Shown here: one piece after another, positions 22,660-31,734 of the stretch | Layout of the letters: every line of letters starts with the position of its first letter | Position numbering within the stretch: position 1 is the first letter of the stretch | Source: Streptomyces sp. ISL-12 | GTDB lineage: Bacteria > Actinomycetota > Actinomycetes > Streptomycetales > Streptomycetaceae | DNA: 64,000 bases | Direction: 5' to 3' | Assembly (NCBI RefSeq): GCF_018614415.1 | Contig: NZ_JAGGOO010000023.1 | Coordinates: 23,943-87,942, forward strand | The notes under the pieces: generated by a model | Databases searched by the model: none | Told to the model about the DNA's origin: nothing | What the model saw: only the letters and a program-made list of their open reading frames with translations | Position numbers and translations under genes: made by a program

Positions 22660-22860
22660 ATGACCGACCGAACCCTCTGGTCCTACAAGGACATCGCGGC
22701 CCACATCAGGGTGCAGCCGGACACCGTACGGTCCTACCGCAAGCACGGCCTGCTGCCCCCGCCCGACCATGTGGAGGCCGGCAAGCCCTACTGGTACGCC
22801 GACACGGTCCGCGCGTGGGTGGCGTCCCGGCCGGGCAGAGGGGGGCGCCGGGAGCGCTGA
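22660..22860 (+). CDS. small helix-turn-helix DNA-binding protein
   Basis: This 66-aa protein is essentially one DNA-binding domain: 'YKDIAAHIRVQPDTVRSYRKHGLLPPPD' contains a MerR/AlpA-like helix-turn-helix and the turn before a short wing ('AGKPYWYADTVRAWVA'). It resembles the small excisionase-like or MerR-type regulators common in actinomycetes. It lacks any effector domain. It is followed by a CsoR-type operator and copZ, but nothing shows that it controls copper genes. The start ATG at 22660 follows gaggtgtgacgc, a weak SD. Confidence 0.7.
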   Translation: MTDRTLWSYKDIAAHIRVQPDTVRSYRKHGLLPPPDHVEAGKPYWYADTVRAWVASRPGRGGRRER

Positions 22861-22894
22861 TCCGGGGCGGCCGGTACCCGATGCGCGACACCCG

Positions 22895-22909
22895 TACCCC
22901 CTAGGGGTA
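22895..22909. promoter_or_regulatory. CsoR-type copper operator
   Basis: TACCCCCTAGGGGTA is a perfect palindrome (TACCCC-CTA-GGGGTA) of the kind bound by the copper-sensing repressor CsoR upstream of copZ/copA in Streptomyces. It lies 68 bp before the copZ ATG. A second gggtacccc-like element lies at 22941-22950. Confidence 0.8.
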
Positions 22910-22977
22910 TGGTGGAGGTAGGTGATCCCACCATGGGTCACGGGTACCCCACCCACACGCCCCGACGAGGAGTAGAC

Positions 22978-23217
22978 ATGACCGCCCCTACCGGCACCTC
23001 GGATTCCGTCACCACCGTCTACAAGGTCAGCGGGATGAGCTGCGGACACTGCGAGGGCGCCGTCTCCGGCGAGATCGGCGAGATTCCCGGCGTCAGCTCC
23101 GTGAAGGCCGTCGCCTCCACCGGCGAGGTCACCGTCGTCTCCGAGGCGGCACTGGACGAGGAAGCGGTGCGCGCCGCCGTGGACGAGGCGGGCTTCGAGC
23201 TCGTCGGCCGCGCCTGA
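22978..23217 (+). CDS. copZ: copper chaperone CopZ
   Basis: This 79-aa heavy-metal-associated domain protein has the Cu(I)-binding motif 'GMSCGHC' near residue 20 and the beta-alpha-beta-beta-alpha-beta pattern of HMA domains ('[19 protein letters not shown]', '[14 protein letters not shown]'). It binds cytosolic Cu(I) and delivers it to the CopA pump encoded 127 bp downstream. The start is the ATG at 22978, with SD gaggag. A CsoR-type operator upstream indicates copper induction of copZ-copA. Confidence 0.93.
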   Translation: MTAPTGTSDSVTTVYKVSGMSCGHCEGAVSGEIGEIPGVSSVKAVASTGEVTVVSEAALDEEAVRAAVDEAGFELVGRA

Positions 23218-23344
23218 GCGGCCCGCCCGCCCCTCGTACCCACGCGCGCTTCCGCGCACGTCCGCGCACCGTCCGCACACGGAGCCCATCCCTCGCGACC
23301 GGGCCGCGTCGCATGCCGCCCGGTCGGCCGTCTGGAGCCGGAGC

Positions 23345-25648
23345 ATGACCACCACCACCGCCCGCACCCCGTCCGCGCCGCCCCCGTCCGCGTCACCCCC
23401 TTCCGCGCCGCCCCCGGGGGACGACGCGCCCGGCCGCTCGCGGACCGAACTGCGCATCGGGGGCATGACCTGTGCCTCCTGCGCGGCCCGCGTCGAGAAG
23501 AAGCTCAACCGCATGGACGGCGTCACCGCCACGGTGAACTACGCGACCGAGAAGGCCCGGATCTCCTACCCGCCGGGCATCGGCATCGCCGACCTGATCG
23601 CCACCGTGGAGCGCACCGGGTACACGGCGGAGGAACCGCCCCCGCCCGAGCCCGCGCCGGACTCCGAAGGCGAGAAGGCCCGGCCGGCGGACGACGACCC
23701 GGAGCTCTCCGCCCTGGGCCGCCGCCTGTCCGTCTCCGCGCTGCTCGCTCTCCCCGTCGTGCTGCTGGCCATGATCCCGGCCGCGCAGTTCGACAACTGG
23801 CAGTGGCTCTCGCTCACCCTGGCCGCACCCGTCGTCGTCTGGGGCGGCCTCCCCTTCCACCGCGCCACCTGGACCAACCTGCGGCACGGCGCCGCCACCA
23901 TGGACACCCTGGTGACGCTCGGCACCCTCGCGGCGTTCGGCTGGTCGCTGTGGGCCCTGTTCTTCGGCGACGCCGGCATGCCGGGCATGCGCCACCCCTT
24001 CGACCTGACCGCCTCCCCCGCCGACGGTTCCTCGGCGATCTACCTGGAGGTGGCCGCGGGCGTCACCGTCTTCCTGCTCCTCGGCCGCTATCTGGAGGCC
24101 CGCTCCAAGCGGCGCGCGGGCGCCGCGCTCAAGGCGCTGATGGAACTGGGCGCCAAGGACGTCACCGTCCTGCGCGACGGCCGCGAGGTGCGCGTCCCGG
24201 CGGACCGGCTGGCGGTCGGCGACCTGTTCGTCGTACGCCCCGGCGAGAAGATCGCCACCGACGGCACCGTCGTCGAGGGCACCTCGGCGGTGGACGCCTC
24301 GCTGCTGACCGGCGAGTCCGTGCCGGTCGACGTCACGCCCGGGGACACCGTCACCGGAGCCACGGTCAACGCCGGCGGCCGGCTGGTGATCGAGGCCACC
24401 CGGGTCGGCGCCGACACCCGGCTCGCCCGGATGGCCCGCATGGTGGAGGACGCCCAGAACGGCAAGGCCCGCGTCCAGCGCCTCGCCGACCGGGTCTCCG
24501 GGATATTCGTGCCCGTGGTGCTGCTGATCGCGGTGGGCACCTTCGGGGGCTGGCTGGGCGCCACCGGTGACACGGTGGCCGCGTTCACGGCGGCCGTCGC
24601 GGTCCTGATCATCGCCTGCCCCTGCGCGCTGGGCCTGGCCACCCCCACCGCCCTCCTGGTCGGCACCGGGCGCGGCGCCCAGCTCGGCATCCTCATCAAG
24701 GGCCCCGAGGTCCTGGAGTCCACCCGCCGCGTCGACACCGTCGTCCTCGACAAGACCGGCACCGTCACCACCGGCCGCATGACCCTGCACACCGTGTACG
24801 CCGCCCAGGGCACCGACGAGCGGGAGCTGCTGCGCCTCGCCGGTGCCGTCGAGCACGCCTCCGAGCACCCCGTCGGCCGGGCGGTCGCCGCGGGCGCCGC
24901 GGAGCGCGTCGGCACGCTGCCCCCCGTCGAGGGCTTCACGAACGTGCCGGGACGGGGCGTACGCGGGCGCGTGGAGGGTCGCGAGGTCACCGTGGGGCGC
25001 CTCTTCGAGCAGGTCCCGGACGAGATCGCGGGGGCCGCCGAGGAGGCCGAGCGGGAGGGACGTACGGCCGTCCTGGTCGGCTGGGACGGCGCGGTGCGCG
25101 GGATGGTCGCCGTGGCCGACGCGGTGAAGGAGACCAGCGCCGAAGCGGTCGCCCGGCTGCGGGCGCTCGGGCTGCGTCCGGTCCTGCTCACCGGCGACAA
25201 CCGCACCGTCGCCGAGTCCGTCGCCCGCCAGGTCGGCATCGACGAGGTGATCGCCGACGTGCTGCCCGAGGACAAGGTCGCCGTCGTCGAACGCCTCCGC
25301 ACCGAGGGCCGTACGGTCGCCATGGTCGGCGACGGGGTCAACGACGCCGCCGCGCTCGCCACCGCCGACCTGGGCCTGGCGATGGGGACCGGCACCGATG
25401 TGGCCATCGAGGCGAGCGACCTGACCCTGGTCCGGGGCGACCTGCGGGTCGCCGCCGACGCCATCCGGCTCTCCCGCCGCACCCTCGCGACGATCAAGGG
25501 GAACCTCGTCTGGGCCTTCGGCTACAACGTCGCCGCCCTCCCCCTGGCCGCCGCCGGACTGCTCAACCCGATGATCGCGGGCGCGGCGATGGCCTTCTCC
25601 TCCGTCTTCGTCGTCACCAACAGCCTCCGGCTCCGCACATTTCACTGA
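23345..25648 (+). CDS. copA: copper-translocating P-type ATPase
   Basis: This 767-aa P1B-ATPase has a Pro/Ser-rich N-terminal tail, then one HMA domain with 'GMTCASC' (~40-46). Eight membrane segments follow, including the channel motif 'CPC' in '[13 protein letters not shown]'. Other motifs are the phosphatase motif 'LLTGES', the phosphorylation site 'DKTGT', the nucleotide-binding 'SEHPVGRAV' (HP motif) and '[14 protein letters not shown]'. The CPC motif and HMA domain indicate Cu(I) export. It lies 127 bp after copZ on the same strand, so it is probably co-regulated by CsoR. SD-like ccggag precedes the ATG. Confidence 0.94.
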   Translation: MTTTTARTPSAPPPSASPPSAPPPGDDAPGRSRTELRIGGMTCASCAARVEKKLNRMDGVTATVNYATEKARISYPPGIGIADLIATVERTGYTAEEPPPPEPAPDSEGEKARPADDDPELSALGRRLSVSALLALPVVLLAMIPAAQFDNWQWLSLTLAAPVVVWGGLPFHRATWTNLRHGAATMDTLVTLGTLAAFGWSLWALFFGDAGMPGMRHPFDLTASPADGSSAIYLEVAAGVTVFLLLGRYLEARSKRRAGAALKALMELGAKDVTVLRDGREVRVPADRLAVGDLFVVRPGEKIATDGTVVEGTSAVDASLLTGESVPVDVTPGDTVTGATVNAGGRLVIEATRVGADTRLARMARMVEDAQNGKARVQRLADRVSGIFVPVVLLIAVGTFGGWLGATGDTVAAFTAAVAVLIIACPCALGLATPTALLVGTGRGAQLGILIKGPEVLESTRRVDTVVLDKTGTVTTGRMTLHTVYAAQGTDERELLRLAGAVEHASEHPVGRAVAAGAAERVGTLPPVEGFTNVPGRGVRGRVEGREVTVGRLFEQVPDEIAGAAEEAEREGRTAVLVGWDGAVRGMVAVADAVKETSAEAVARLRALGLRPVLLTGDNRTVAESVARQVGIDEVIADVLPEDKVAVVERLRTEGRTVAMVGDGVNDAAALATADLGLAMGTGTDVAIEASDLTLVRGDLRVAADAIRLSRRTLATIKGNLVWAFGYNVAALPLAAAGLLNPMIAGAAMAFSSVFVVTNSLRLRTFH

Positions 25649-25909
25649 GGTCTCGAACCCCCGGTGCCCCTGGAGTCCGGCACCTCTCTCCCATAAGCTC
25701 TTCACAAGGCTCGCGCATCTTCCTTACGCTGGGGTCTCGTTCGGCATACCGGTCACTCGCCCACCTGACGGACAGGAGCGGGAGACGCAGCTCACAGTGA
25801 TCCGAACGTAACCATCGGAGGGATTCGAAGGTCTAAGTTGACAATGTCAGGGAGCGTCTTGGGGGGCGCGAACTGGCATCCGGGGATGTCTTGGGGGACT
25901 TGCCCGGAT

Positions 25910-25952
25910 GGGGGTACCTCCCTGCTCGAACGTAGTTGAGAGCTTGGGGGAG
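25910..25952. repeat. hairpin-forming REP-like element
   Basis: The 43-bp segment begins gggggtacctccc and ends gagagcttgggggag, with a central inverted core around ctcgaacgtagttgag. Its outline (five G at the left edge, cgaa-containing middle, gggggag at the right edge) matches the element at 57227-57265, suggesting a dispersed repeat. Confidence 0.45.
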
Positions 25953-26123
25953 CGTTGCCGGGGCAGTACGTACACCGGGAAGCTTTGAGCGGCCCTCCCG
26001 GAGGTGCACTGTCCCGGCAGACCGCAGCAGTACGCCAGACGGCACAGCAGTACAGCGATTCAGGCGCTGTTCTCTCAGACGCCCGGCCGGATCCCGTGGG
26101 GGGAATCCGCACCGGGACATGGG

Positions 26124-26172
26124 AAGGCGCCCTGGTCGTCGGCCCGTGGGGGGACCGGCGCCGGGGCGCCTT
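26124..26172 (+). terminator. plus-strand terminator-like hairpin
   Basis: aaggcgccctgg (26124-26135) pairs with ccggggcgcctt (26161-26172) with one G-U pair and is followed by ttcacttgttc. It would end a plus-strand transcript about 500 bp beyond copA, although no gene is evident there. Confidence 0.5.
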
Positions 26173-26192
26173 TCACTTGTTCCCGCTCTCGT

Positions 26193-26237
26193 CACCGTAC
26201 GAACCTCGGCACCGTACGAACCTCGGCACCGTACGAA
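26193..26237. repeat. 17-bp tandem repeat, 2.6 copies
   Basis: caccgtacgaacctcgg occurs at 26193-26209 and 26210-26226, followed by a partial third copy (caccgtacgaa) to 26237. It lies in the gap just before the citrate synthase terminator. Confidence 0.85.
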
Positions 26238-26239
26238 GA

Positions 26240-26268
26240 AGTCCCGCACCGCCAGGCGGTACGGGACT
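26240..26268 (-). terminator. terminator of citrate synthase
   Basis: agtcccgcaccgcc (26240-26253) and ggcggtacgggact (26255-26268) form a 14-bp stem with one mismatch, 24 bp beyond the stop of the minus-strand citrate synthase gene. Confidence 0.75.
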
Positions 26269-26291
26269 CTCTGCGAACCGTCGGGTGGCGC

Positions 26292-27581
26292 TCAGCGCTC
26301 CTCGACGGGGACGAAGTCGCGCTCGACCACGCCGGTGTAGATCTGGCGCGGGCGGCCGATGCGGGAACCCGGCTCCTTGATCATCTCGTGCCACTGGGCG
26401 ATCCAGCCCGGCAGCCGGCCCAGGGCGAACAGGACCGTGAACATCTCGGTCGGGAAGCCCATGGCCCGGTAGATCAGGCCGGTGTAGAAGTCGACGTTCG
26501 GGTAGAGGCTGCGCGAGACGAAGTAGTCGTCGGAGAGCGCGTGCTCCTCCAGCTTCAGGGCGATGTCCAGCAGCTCGTCGGACTTGCCGAGGGCGGAGAG
26601 GACGTCGTGCGCGGCGGCCTTGATGATCTTGGCGCGGGGGTCGAAGTTCTTGTAGACCCGGTGGCCGAAGCCCATCAGGCGGACGCCGTCCTCCTTGTTC
26701 TTCACCTTGCGGATGAAGGAGTCGACGTCACCGCCGGCGTCGCGGATGCCTTCCAGCATCTCCAGCACCGACTGGTTGGCGCCGCCGTGCAGCGGGCCCC
26801 ACAGCGCGTTGATGCCGGCCGAGATCGACGCGAACATGTTGGCCTGGGACGAACCCACCAGGCGGACCGTGGAGGTCGAACAGTTCTGCTCGTGGTCCGC
26901 GTGCAGGATCAGCAGCTTGTCCAGGGCCGCGACGACCGTCGGGTCCAGGTCGTACTCCTGGGCCGGCACCGAGAACGTCATGCGCAGGAAGTTCTCGACG
27001 TAGCCGAGGTCGTTGCGCGGGTAGACGAACGGGTGGCCGACCGACTTCTTGTACGCGTACGCCGCGATCGTCGGGAGCTTGGCGAGCAGGCGGATCGTGG
27101 AGAGGTTGCGCTGCTGCTCGTCGAACGGGTTGTGGCTGTCCTGGTAGAACGTCGACAGCGCCGAGACCACCGACGACAGCATGGCCATCGGGTGGGCGTC
27201 GCGCGGGAAGCCCTTGTAGAAGTTCTTGACGTCCTCGTGCAGCAGGGTGTGCTGCGTGATCTCGTTCTGGAACGCCGTGAGCTCGTCGACCGTCGGCAGC
27301 TCGCCGTTGATCAGCAGGTAGGCGACCTCCAGGAAGGTGGAGCGCTCGGCCAACTGCTCGATCGGGTAGCCGCGGTAGCGGAGGATGCCGGCTTCGCCGT
27401 CCAGATAGGTGATGGCGGATTTGTAGGCGGCGGTGTTGCCGTAACCGCTGTCCAGCGTGACCAGACCGGTCTGGGCGCGGAGCTTCCCGATGTCGAAGCC
27501 CTTGTCGCCGACGGTGCTGTCGATCACCGGGTAGGTGTACTCGCCGTCGCCGTACCGCAGTACTACTGAGTTGTCGCTCAC
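26292..27581 (-). CDS. gltA: citrate synthase
   Basis: This 429-aa type II (hexameric-family) citrate synthase condenses oxaloacetate and acetyl-CoA in the TCA cycle. The catalytic residues are visible: His in 'HADHEQNCST' (~227-236), H265 in 'WGPLHGGAN' and Asp in 'YPNVDFYTG' (D364). 'GFGHRVYKNFDPRA' is the conserved substrate-binding segment. The GTG at 27581 (MSDNSVVLRYG) is chosen over an upstream in-frame GTG at 27593 because gaggga lies just before it and the shorter form matches the family N-terminus. A terminator follows at 26240-26268. Confidence 0.95.
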   Translation of the reverse strand: MSDNSVVLRYGDGEYTYPVIDSTVGDKGFDIGKLRAQTGLVTLDSGYGNTAAYKSAITYLDGEAGILRYRGYPIEQLAERSTFLEVAYLLINGELPTVDELTAFQNEITQHTLLHEDVKNFYKGFPRDAHPMAMLSSVVSALSTFYQDSHNPFDEQQRNLSTIRLLAKLPTIAAYAYKKSVGHPFVYPRNDLGYVENFLRMTFSVPAQEYDLDPTVVAALDKLLILHADHEQNCSTSTVRLVGSSQANMFASISAGINALWGPLHGGANQSVLEMLEGIRDAGGDVDSFIRKVKNKEDGVRLMGFGHRVYKNFDPRAKIIKAAAHDVLSALGKSDELLDIALKLEEHALSDDYFVSRSLYPNVDFYTGLIYRAMGFPTEMFTVLFALGRLPGWIAQWHEMIKEPGSRIGRPRQIYTGVVERDFVPVEER

Positions 27582-27688
27582 GTCTTCCCTCACCGACGTA
27601 GTGCCTCATCTTCGAGGTGCCCTGACTGTCTCTACCATCCCCCACTTGGCTCAGGAGAGTGCACTCGGGGTCGACCATCGGGCCTATC

Positions 27689-27707
27689 GGCGGCACTGAG
27701 TGCCGCC
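27689..27707. terminator. hairpin downstream of recD2
   Basis: ggcggcac (27689-27696) and gtgccgcc (27700-27707) form a perfect 8-bp stem with a tga loop, 70-90 bp past the recD2 stop and upstream of the citrate synthase gene. Confidence 0.6.
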
Positions 27708-27778
27708 AACTTGCTCATACTGCCCCCTCCGCTCCCCTTCGGGAAGTGGTCTGTGACCTTCGCGACTCATTTGATCGA

Positions 27779-30049
27779 TCATTTGTTACGTGCGTCCGGA
27801 GCGCCGAGCCGGAAGTCCAGCGCCGTGCACCGGCGCCCGGCGGACACCGTGCGCACCGCCTGCCCGATCGCCTTGCGCGATCCGACGAGGACGACCAGCT
27901 TCTTCGCCCGGGTGACCGCCGTATACAGCAGGTTGCGCTGGAGCATCATCCAGGCGCCCGTGGTCACCGGGATCACCACCGCCGGGTACTCGCTCCCCTG
28001 CGAGCGGTGGATGGTCACCGCGTAGGCGTGCGCCAGCTCGTCCAGTTCGTCGAAGTCGTACGGGACCTCCTCGTCCTCGTCGGTCAGTACGGTGAGCCGC
28101 TGCTCCACCGGGTCGAGGGAGGTGACGACACCCACCGTGCCGTTGAAGACTCCGTTCTCCCCTTTCTCGTAGTTGTTCCTGATCTGGGTGACCTTGTCGC
28201 CGACTCTGAAAACGCGTCCGCCGAACCGCTTCTCGGGAACGTCGGGGCGGCCCGGGGTGACGGCCTGCTGGAGGAGGCCGTTCAGCGTGCCCGCGCCGGC
28301 CGGTCCCCGGTGCATCGGCGCCAGCACCTGCACGTCCCGGCGCGGGTCGAGCCCGAAGCGGGCCGGGATGCGCCGCGCCGCCACGTCGACCGTGAGCCGG
28401 CCCGCCTCCTCGGTGTCGTCCTCGACGAAGAGGAAGAAGTCCTTCATGCCGTCGGTGACCGGGTGCTGACCGGAGTTGATCCGGTGCGCGTTGGTCACCA
28501 CGCCCGACTGCTGGGCCTGGCGGAAGACCCGGGTGAGGCGGACGGCGGGGACGGGACTGCCGTCGGCGAGGAGGTCACGCAGCACCTCACCGGCGCCTAC
28601 GGACGGCAGCTGGTCCACGTCCCCGACGAACAGCAGGTGCGCCCCCGGCGGAACGGCCTTCACCAGCTTGTTGGCGAGCAGCAGGTCCAGCATCGACGCC
28701 TCGTCGACCACCACCAGGTCGGCGTCGAGCGGCCGGTCCCGGTCGTAGGCGGCGTCGCCCCCCGGCTTCAGCTCAAGGAGCCGGTGGACGGTGGACGCCT
28801 CGGCGCCGGTCAGCTCCGCCAGCCGCTTGGCGGCCCGCCCGGTCGGCGCGGCGAGCACGACCTTGGCCTTCTTCGCGCGGGCCAGCTCCACCACCGACCG
28901 CACCGTGAACGACTTGCCGCATCCCGGCCCGCCGGTGAGCACGGCGACCTTCTCGGTGAGCGCCAGCTTCACGGCGGCCTCCTGCTCGGGCGCCAGCTCG
29001 GTCCCCGTGCGCCCCTTCAGCCACCCGAGCGCCTTGTCCCACGGGACGTCCTGGAAGCCGGGCATCCGGTCCTCGTCGGCCCGCAGCAGCCGCCGCAACT
29101 GCCCCGCCAGCGACAGCTCGGCCCGGTGGAAGGGCACCAGATACACGGCGGTGACGGGCTCCCCGCCCTCCGGGTCGGGCACCTTCTCCCGTACGACGCC
29201 GGGATCCGCGCCGTCCTCCTCCGGCTCGGCGGCCAGCTCGGCGAGGCACTCGATGACCAGCCCGGTGTCGACCTGGAGCAGCTTGACCGCGTCGGCGATC
29301 AGCTTCTCCTCGGGGAGATAGCAGTGCCCCTGGTCGGTGGCCTGGCTCAGCGCGTACTGGAGCCCGGCCTTCACCCGGTCCGGGCTGTCGTGCGGGATGC
29401 CGACGGACTGGGCGATCTTGTCGGCGGTGAGGAACCCGATGCCCCAGACGTCGGCGGCGAGCCGGTACGGCTGGTTCTTGACGACGGAGATCGAGGCGTC
29501 GCCGTACTTCTTGTAGATGCGGACGGCGATGGAGGTGGACACCTCGACGGTCTGGAGGAAGAGCATGACCTCCTTGATCGCCTTCTGCTCCTCCCAGGCG
29601 TCGGCGATCTTCTTGGTGCGTTTGGGGCCCAGGCCCGGGACCTCGATCAGCCGCTTGGGCTCCTCCTCGATGACGGTGAGGGTGTCGAGGCCGAAGTGCT
29701 GGGTGATGCGGTCGGCGAAGACCGGCCCGATGCCCTTGACCAGACCGGAACCGAGGTAGCGCCGGATGCCCTGGACGGTGGCGGGCAGGACGGTGGTGTA
29801 GTTCTCGACGTGGAACTGCTTGCCGTACTGGGGGTGGCTCCCCCAGCGGCCCTCCATCCGCAGTGACTCCCCCACCTGCGCGCCGAGCAGCGCGCCGACC
29901 ACCGTGAGCAGGTCACCGGCGCCTCTGCCGGTGTCGACGCGGGCGACCGTGTAGCCGTTCTCCTCATTGGCGTACGTGATGCGCTCCAGGACGCCTTCGA
30001 GCACGGCGAGCCGCCGTTCGCCGGGGGCCGCTGCGGACTGGTCGGTCAT
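27779..30049 (-). CDS. recD2: RecD2-type ATP-dependent 5'-3' DNA helicase
   Basis: This 756-aa SF1B helicase has the long N-terminal extension of RecD2 (the RecD found in genomes without a RecBCD partner role). The extension contains helix-hairpin-helix motifs such as 'VPGLGPKRTKKIADAW' (~125-140). Walker A is 'GGPGCGKSFT' (~375), motif II is 'VVVDEASMLD', motif III is 'FVGDVDQLPSVG', and the C-terminal motifs are 'TIHRSQGSEYPAV' and 'LLYTAVTRAKKLVVLVG'. It unwinds DNA with 5'-3' polarity and likely acts in repair. It is a single gene with an ATG at 30049, and the stop lies 70 bp before a hairpin. Confidence 0.92.
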   Translation of the reverse strand: MTDQSAAAPGERRLAVLEGVLERITYANEENGYTVARVDTGRGAGDLLTVVGALLGAQVGESLRMEGRWGSHPQYGKQFHVENYTTVLPATVQGIRRYLGSGLVKGIGPVFADRITQHFGLDTLTVIEEEPKRLIEVPGLGPKRTKKIADAWEEQKAIKEVMLFLQTVEVSTSIAVRIYKKYGDASISVVKNQPYRLAADVWGIGFLTADKIAQSVGIPHDSPDRVKAGLQYALSQATDQGHCYLPEEKLIADAVKLLQVDTGLVIECLAELAAEPEEDGADPGVVREKVPDPEGGEPVTAVYLVPFHRAELSLAGQLRRLLRADEDRMPGFQDVPWDKALGWLKGRTGTELAPEQEAAVKLALTEKVAVLTGGPGCGKSFTVRSVVELARAKKAKVVLAAPTGRAAKRLAELTGAEASTVHRLLELKPGGDAAYDRDRPLDADLVVVDEASMLDLLLANKLVKAVPPGAHLLFVGDVDQLPSVGAGEVLRDLLADGSPVPAVRLTRVFRQAQQSGVVTNAHRINSGQHPVTDGMKDFFLFVEDDTEEAGRLTVDVAARRIPARFGLDPRRDVQVLAPMHRGPAGAGTLNGLLQQAVTPGRPDVPEKRFGGRVFRVGDKVTQIRNNYEKGENGVFNGTVGVVTSLDPVEQRLTVLTDEDEEVPYDFDELDELAHAYAVTIHRSQGSEYPAVVIPVTTGAWMMLQRNLLYTAVTRAKKLVVLVGSRKAIGQAVRTVSAGRRCTALDFRLGAPDARNK

Positions 30050-30105
30050 GATCCGACGGTACCGGGGGGCTGTGACAGCGGGCGGTCCGGCAGGGAGTCG
30101 CTCAG

Positions 30106-30118
30106 TAGTCTTGACACA
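30106..30118 (+). promoter_or_regulatory. possible leaderless promoter of the Uma2 gene
   Basis: TAGTCT at 30106-30111 fits a TAnnnT -10 box, six bases before the ATG at 30118, and there is no SD. This spacing is typical of leaderless transcripts in actinobacteria. Confidence 0.45.
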
Positions 30119-30696
30119 TGGACTACGCCAAGATGCGCGCCATCGCCGCGGACCTCGGGGCCTACGCCGAGCAGCTCGAAGGAGCTTGGAGCGTGGAGAT
30201 CGGGCCGTCCGGTCCGATACTGGCCATGATGTGTCCCTCGAAGCGGCACGAGGGCACGGTCCGACGCATCCGCAATCAGCTCAACACGCAGCTTCCTGCC
30301 ACCCACCCGGGCCACGTCTGCGAGAACGGCCCCGAGATCGAGCACCCGGCGCTGGGCCGTATGCGCCGGCCCGACGCCGTGGTCATTCCCGAGACCGCCC
30401 TGGACGAAGAGGGTCTCGCCGTCGACGCTACGCAGGTGCTGGCCGCCATCGAGATCGTCTCCCCGTCCAACCCGAGCAACGACTACGACGCGAAGCTCGC
30501 GGACTATCCCGCCATGGGCATCCCGCTCTACCTGATCGTCGACCCGCGCACCGGCACGATCGAGGTCCACTCCGAGCCCTGCAAGGGCCGTTACAGCAAC
30601 AAGGAGCCGTACATCTTCGGCGACTCGGTGCCGTTCGGGCCGTGGACCGTGGAGACGTCGGAGTTCCGGCGGTACGGGAAGGACGGCAGGTCTTAG
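30118..30696 (+). CDS. Uma2-family putative nuclease
   Basis: This 192-aa protein of the Uma2 (DUF820) family has a PD-(D/E)xK-like fold. The core is visible as 'RRPDAVVIPE' (catalytic Asp), 'AAIEIVSPSNPSNDYDAKLADY' region with Glu and Lys of the ExK motif, and 'GIPLYLIVDPRTGTIEVH'. Streptomyces carry many paralogues, often as stand-alone genes. Their biological role is not established despite the nuclease fold. No SD is present, so it is probably translated from a leaderless message. Confidence 0.85.
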   Translation: MDYAKMRAIAADLGAYAEQLEGAWSVEIGPSGPILAMMCPSKRHEGTVRRIRNQLNTQLPATHPGHVCENGPEIEHPALGRMRRPDAVVIPETALDEEGLAVDATQVLAAIEIVSPSNPSNDYDAKLADYPAMGIPLYLIVDPRTGTIEVHSEPCKGRYSNKEPYIFGDSVPFGPWTVETSEFRRYGKDGRS

Positions 30697-30816
30697 GGAG
30701 GCCCCGGGGACGGGGTGCGGGGCGGCTGTTACACGGATGTCGATCTTCGAGGTAACCGTTCGGGCCTGTTGATCGTCTTGTCCTGCACCAACAGTCTCCC
30801 GGAACGGTGTGCCCTG

Positions 30817-31497
30817 ATGAGATCCGCGCGTCCCGCCCTGTTCGACCGTCTGCCCGGCCGGCCCATCGCCGCGGTCCTGGCCGCCGCCGGGGTGCTCGCC
30901 GGGGTGATGGTCGGCCAGGGCGGTCTGGACACCGTGGTCGGGTGCGGTATCCCGCAGGACGCGTACGCGTCGCAGAGCGCGTCGGACTGGGTCACCAACG
31001 CCGACCACGTCGTCGTGGCGACGCCCACCGCGGAGAAGGAGATCAACCGGGAGGACTACACCGAGGGTTCGGTGAAGTACACGGCGGACCGGGACGTGAC
31101 CTTCCGTGCGGACGACGTCCTGTGGTCCGCCGGGTCGCCCCGGCAGGAACTGGGCGACAGCTTCGACATGGTCGCCCCCGGGTGGCGGGTCTACGAGAGC
31201 GGTACGCGCATCAAGCGGACGGCCGCGGCGGCGCCCCGGCTGGAGACCGGGCACACCTATCTGCTCGCGCTGCGCTGGGTCGACGACGCGTGGGTCGTGC
31301 TCGGGGAGGGCGCGGCCGTACCGTTCGACGACCATGTCGCCGGGCAGGGCGAGTGGTGCGGGCGGGTGCTGAGCAAGGAGGACGTGTCGCTCGGGGAGCG
31401 GTTCTCCCGGGAGGACGACAAGAGCCTGGAGAAGGCGGTCTTCGGCCGGAACGAGGAGGCGGTCAGCGCGGCGCTGCGGAAGGCGCGGAAGTCGTGA
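30817..31497 (+). CDS. hypothetical extracytoplasmic protein with N-terminal anchor
   Basis: This 226-aa protein of unknown function has one N-terminal hydrophobic segment (~16-36, 'IAAVLAAAGVLAGVMVGQGG') after a basic stretch, so it is secreted or membrane-anchored. The mature part has two Cys ('GCGIPQD' and 'GEWCGRVL') that may pair, and an N-terminal region 'SDWVTNADHVVVATPTAEKE' resembling proteins with an OB-like or TIMP-like N-terminus, though I cannot confirm this. The charged C-terminus ends in Lys/Arg. An alternative in-frame start lies at 30715. The ATG at 30817 gives the better signal peptide. Codon use is typical. Confidence 0.65.
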   Translation: MRSARPALFDRLPGRPIAAVLAAAGVLAGVMVGQGGLDTVVGCGIPQDAYASQSASDWVTNADHVVVATPTAEKEINREDYTEGSVKYTADRDVTFRADDVLWSAGSPRQELGDSFDMVAPGWRVYESGTRIKRTAAAAPRLETGHTYLLALRWVDDAWVVLGEGAAVPFDDHVAGQGEWCGRVLSKEDVSLGERFSREDDKSLEKAVFGRNEEAVSAALRKARKS

Positions 31498-31527
31498 GCG
31501 CTCCGGCGGGGGCGGCGCCGGGAGTGC

Positions 31528-31734
31528 CTACGCCTCCGTTTCGCTCGCCGTCCGCTTGAGGGACTCGACGAACGCGGTGAAGGAGGACGCCGGGAAGGTG
31601 AGGGTGGGCGCGTGGGGGGTCTTCGAGTCGCGGACGGCTATGCGGGTGGGTGAGGTCGCCACTTCCACGCAATCGTTGCCGTCGTCCGGGCCTGAGTAGG
31701 ACGACTTGCGCCAGTTGTCCATGGGGTGCCTCAC
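31528..31734 (-). CDS. DUF397 protein
   Basis: This 68-aa DUF397 protein shows the diagnostic pattern 'NWRKSSYSGPDDGNDCVEVA', then 'IAVRDSK' and 'SSFTAFVESLK'. Such proteins are encoded next to XRE/DUF5753 regulators throughout Streptomyces and likely act with them. The GTG start overlaps the stop of the upstream regulator by four bases (GTGA), so translation is coupled. An internal ATG four codons in is an alternative start. Confidence 0.9.
   Translation of the reverse strand: MRHPMDNWRKSSYSGPDDGNDCVEVATSPTRIAVRDSKTPHAPTLTFPASSFTAFVESLKRTASETEA

Larger units (their letters stand above)
25649..26291. other. gene-poor 640-bp region between copA and citrate synthase
   Basis: No convincing gene is present. 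On the plus strand an ATG at 25844 opens a frame that runs 31 codons, stops inside a repeat-like element (25910-25952) and then continues open in the same frame to beyond 26172, which would fit a decayed gene. Other contents are a G-rich stretch (25855-25920), the repeat-like element, a plus-strand terminator-like hairpin (26124-26172), a 17-bp tandem repeat (26193-26237) and the citrate synthase terminator (26240-26268). Confidence 0.5.

Noticed and set aside
25844..25939. 31-codon plus-strand ORF as a functional gene
   Set aside because: No SD of quality, no recognisable product, and it ends inside a repeat-like element. Kept only as part of the gap description.
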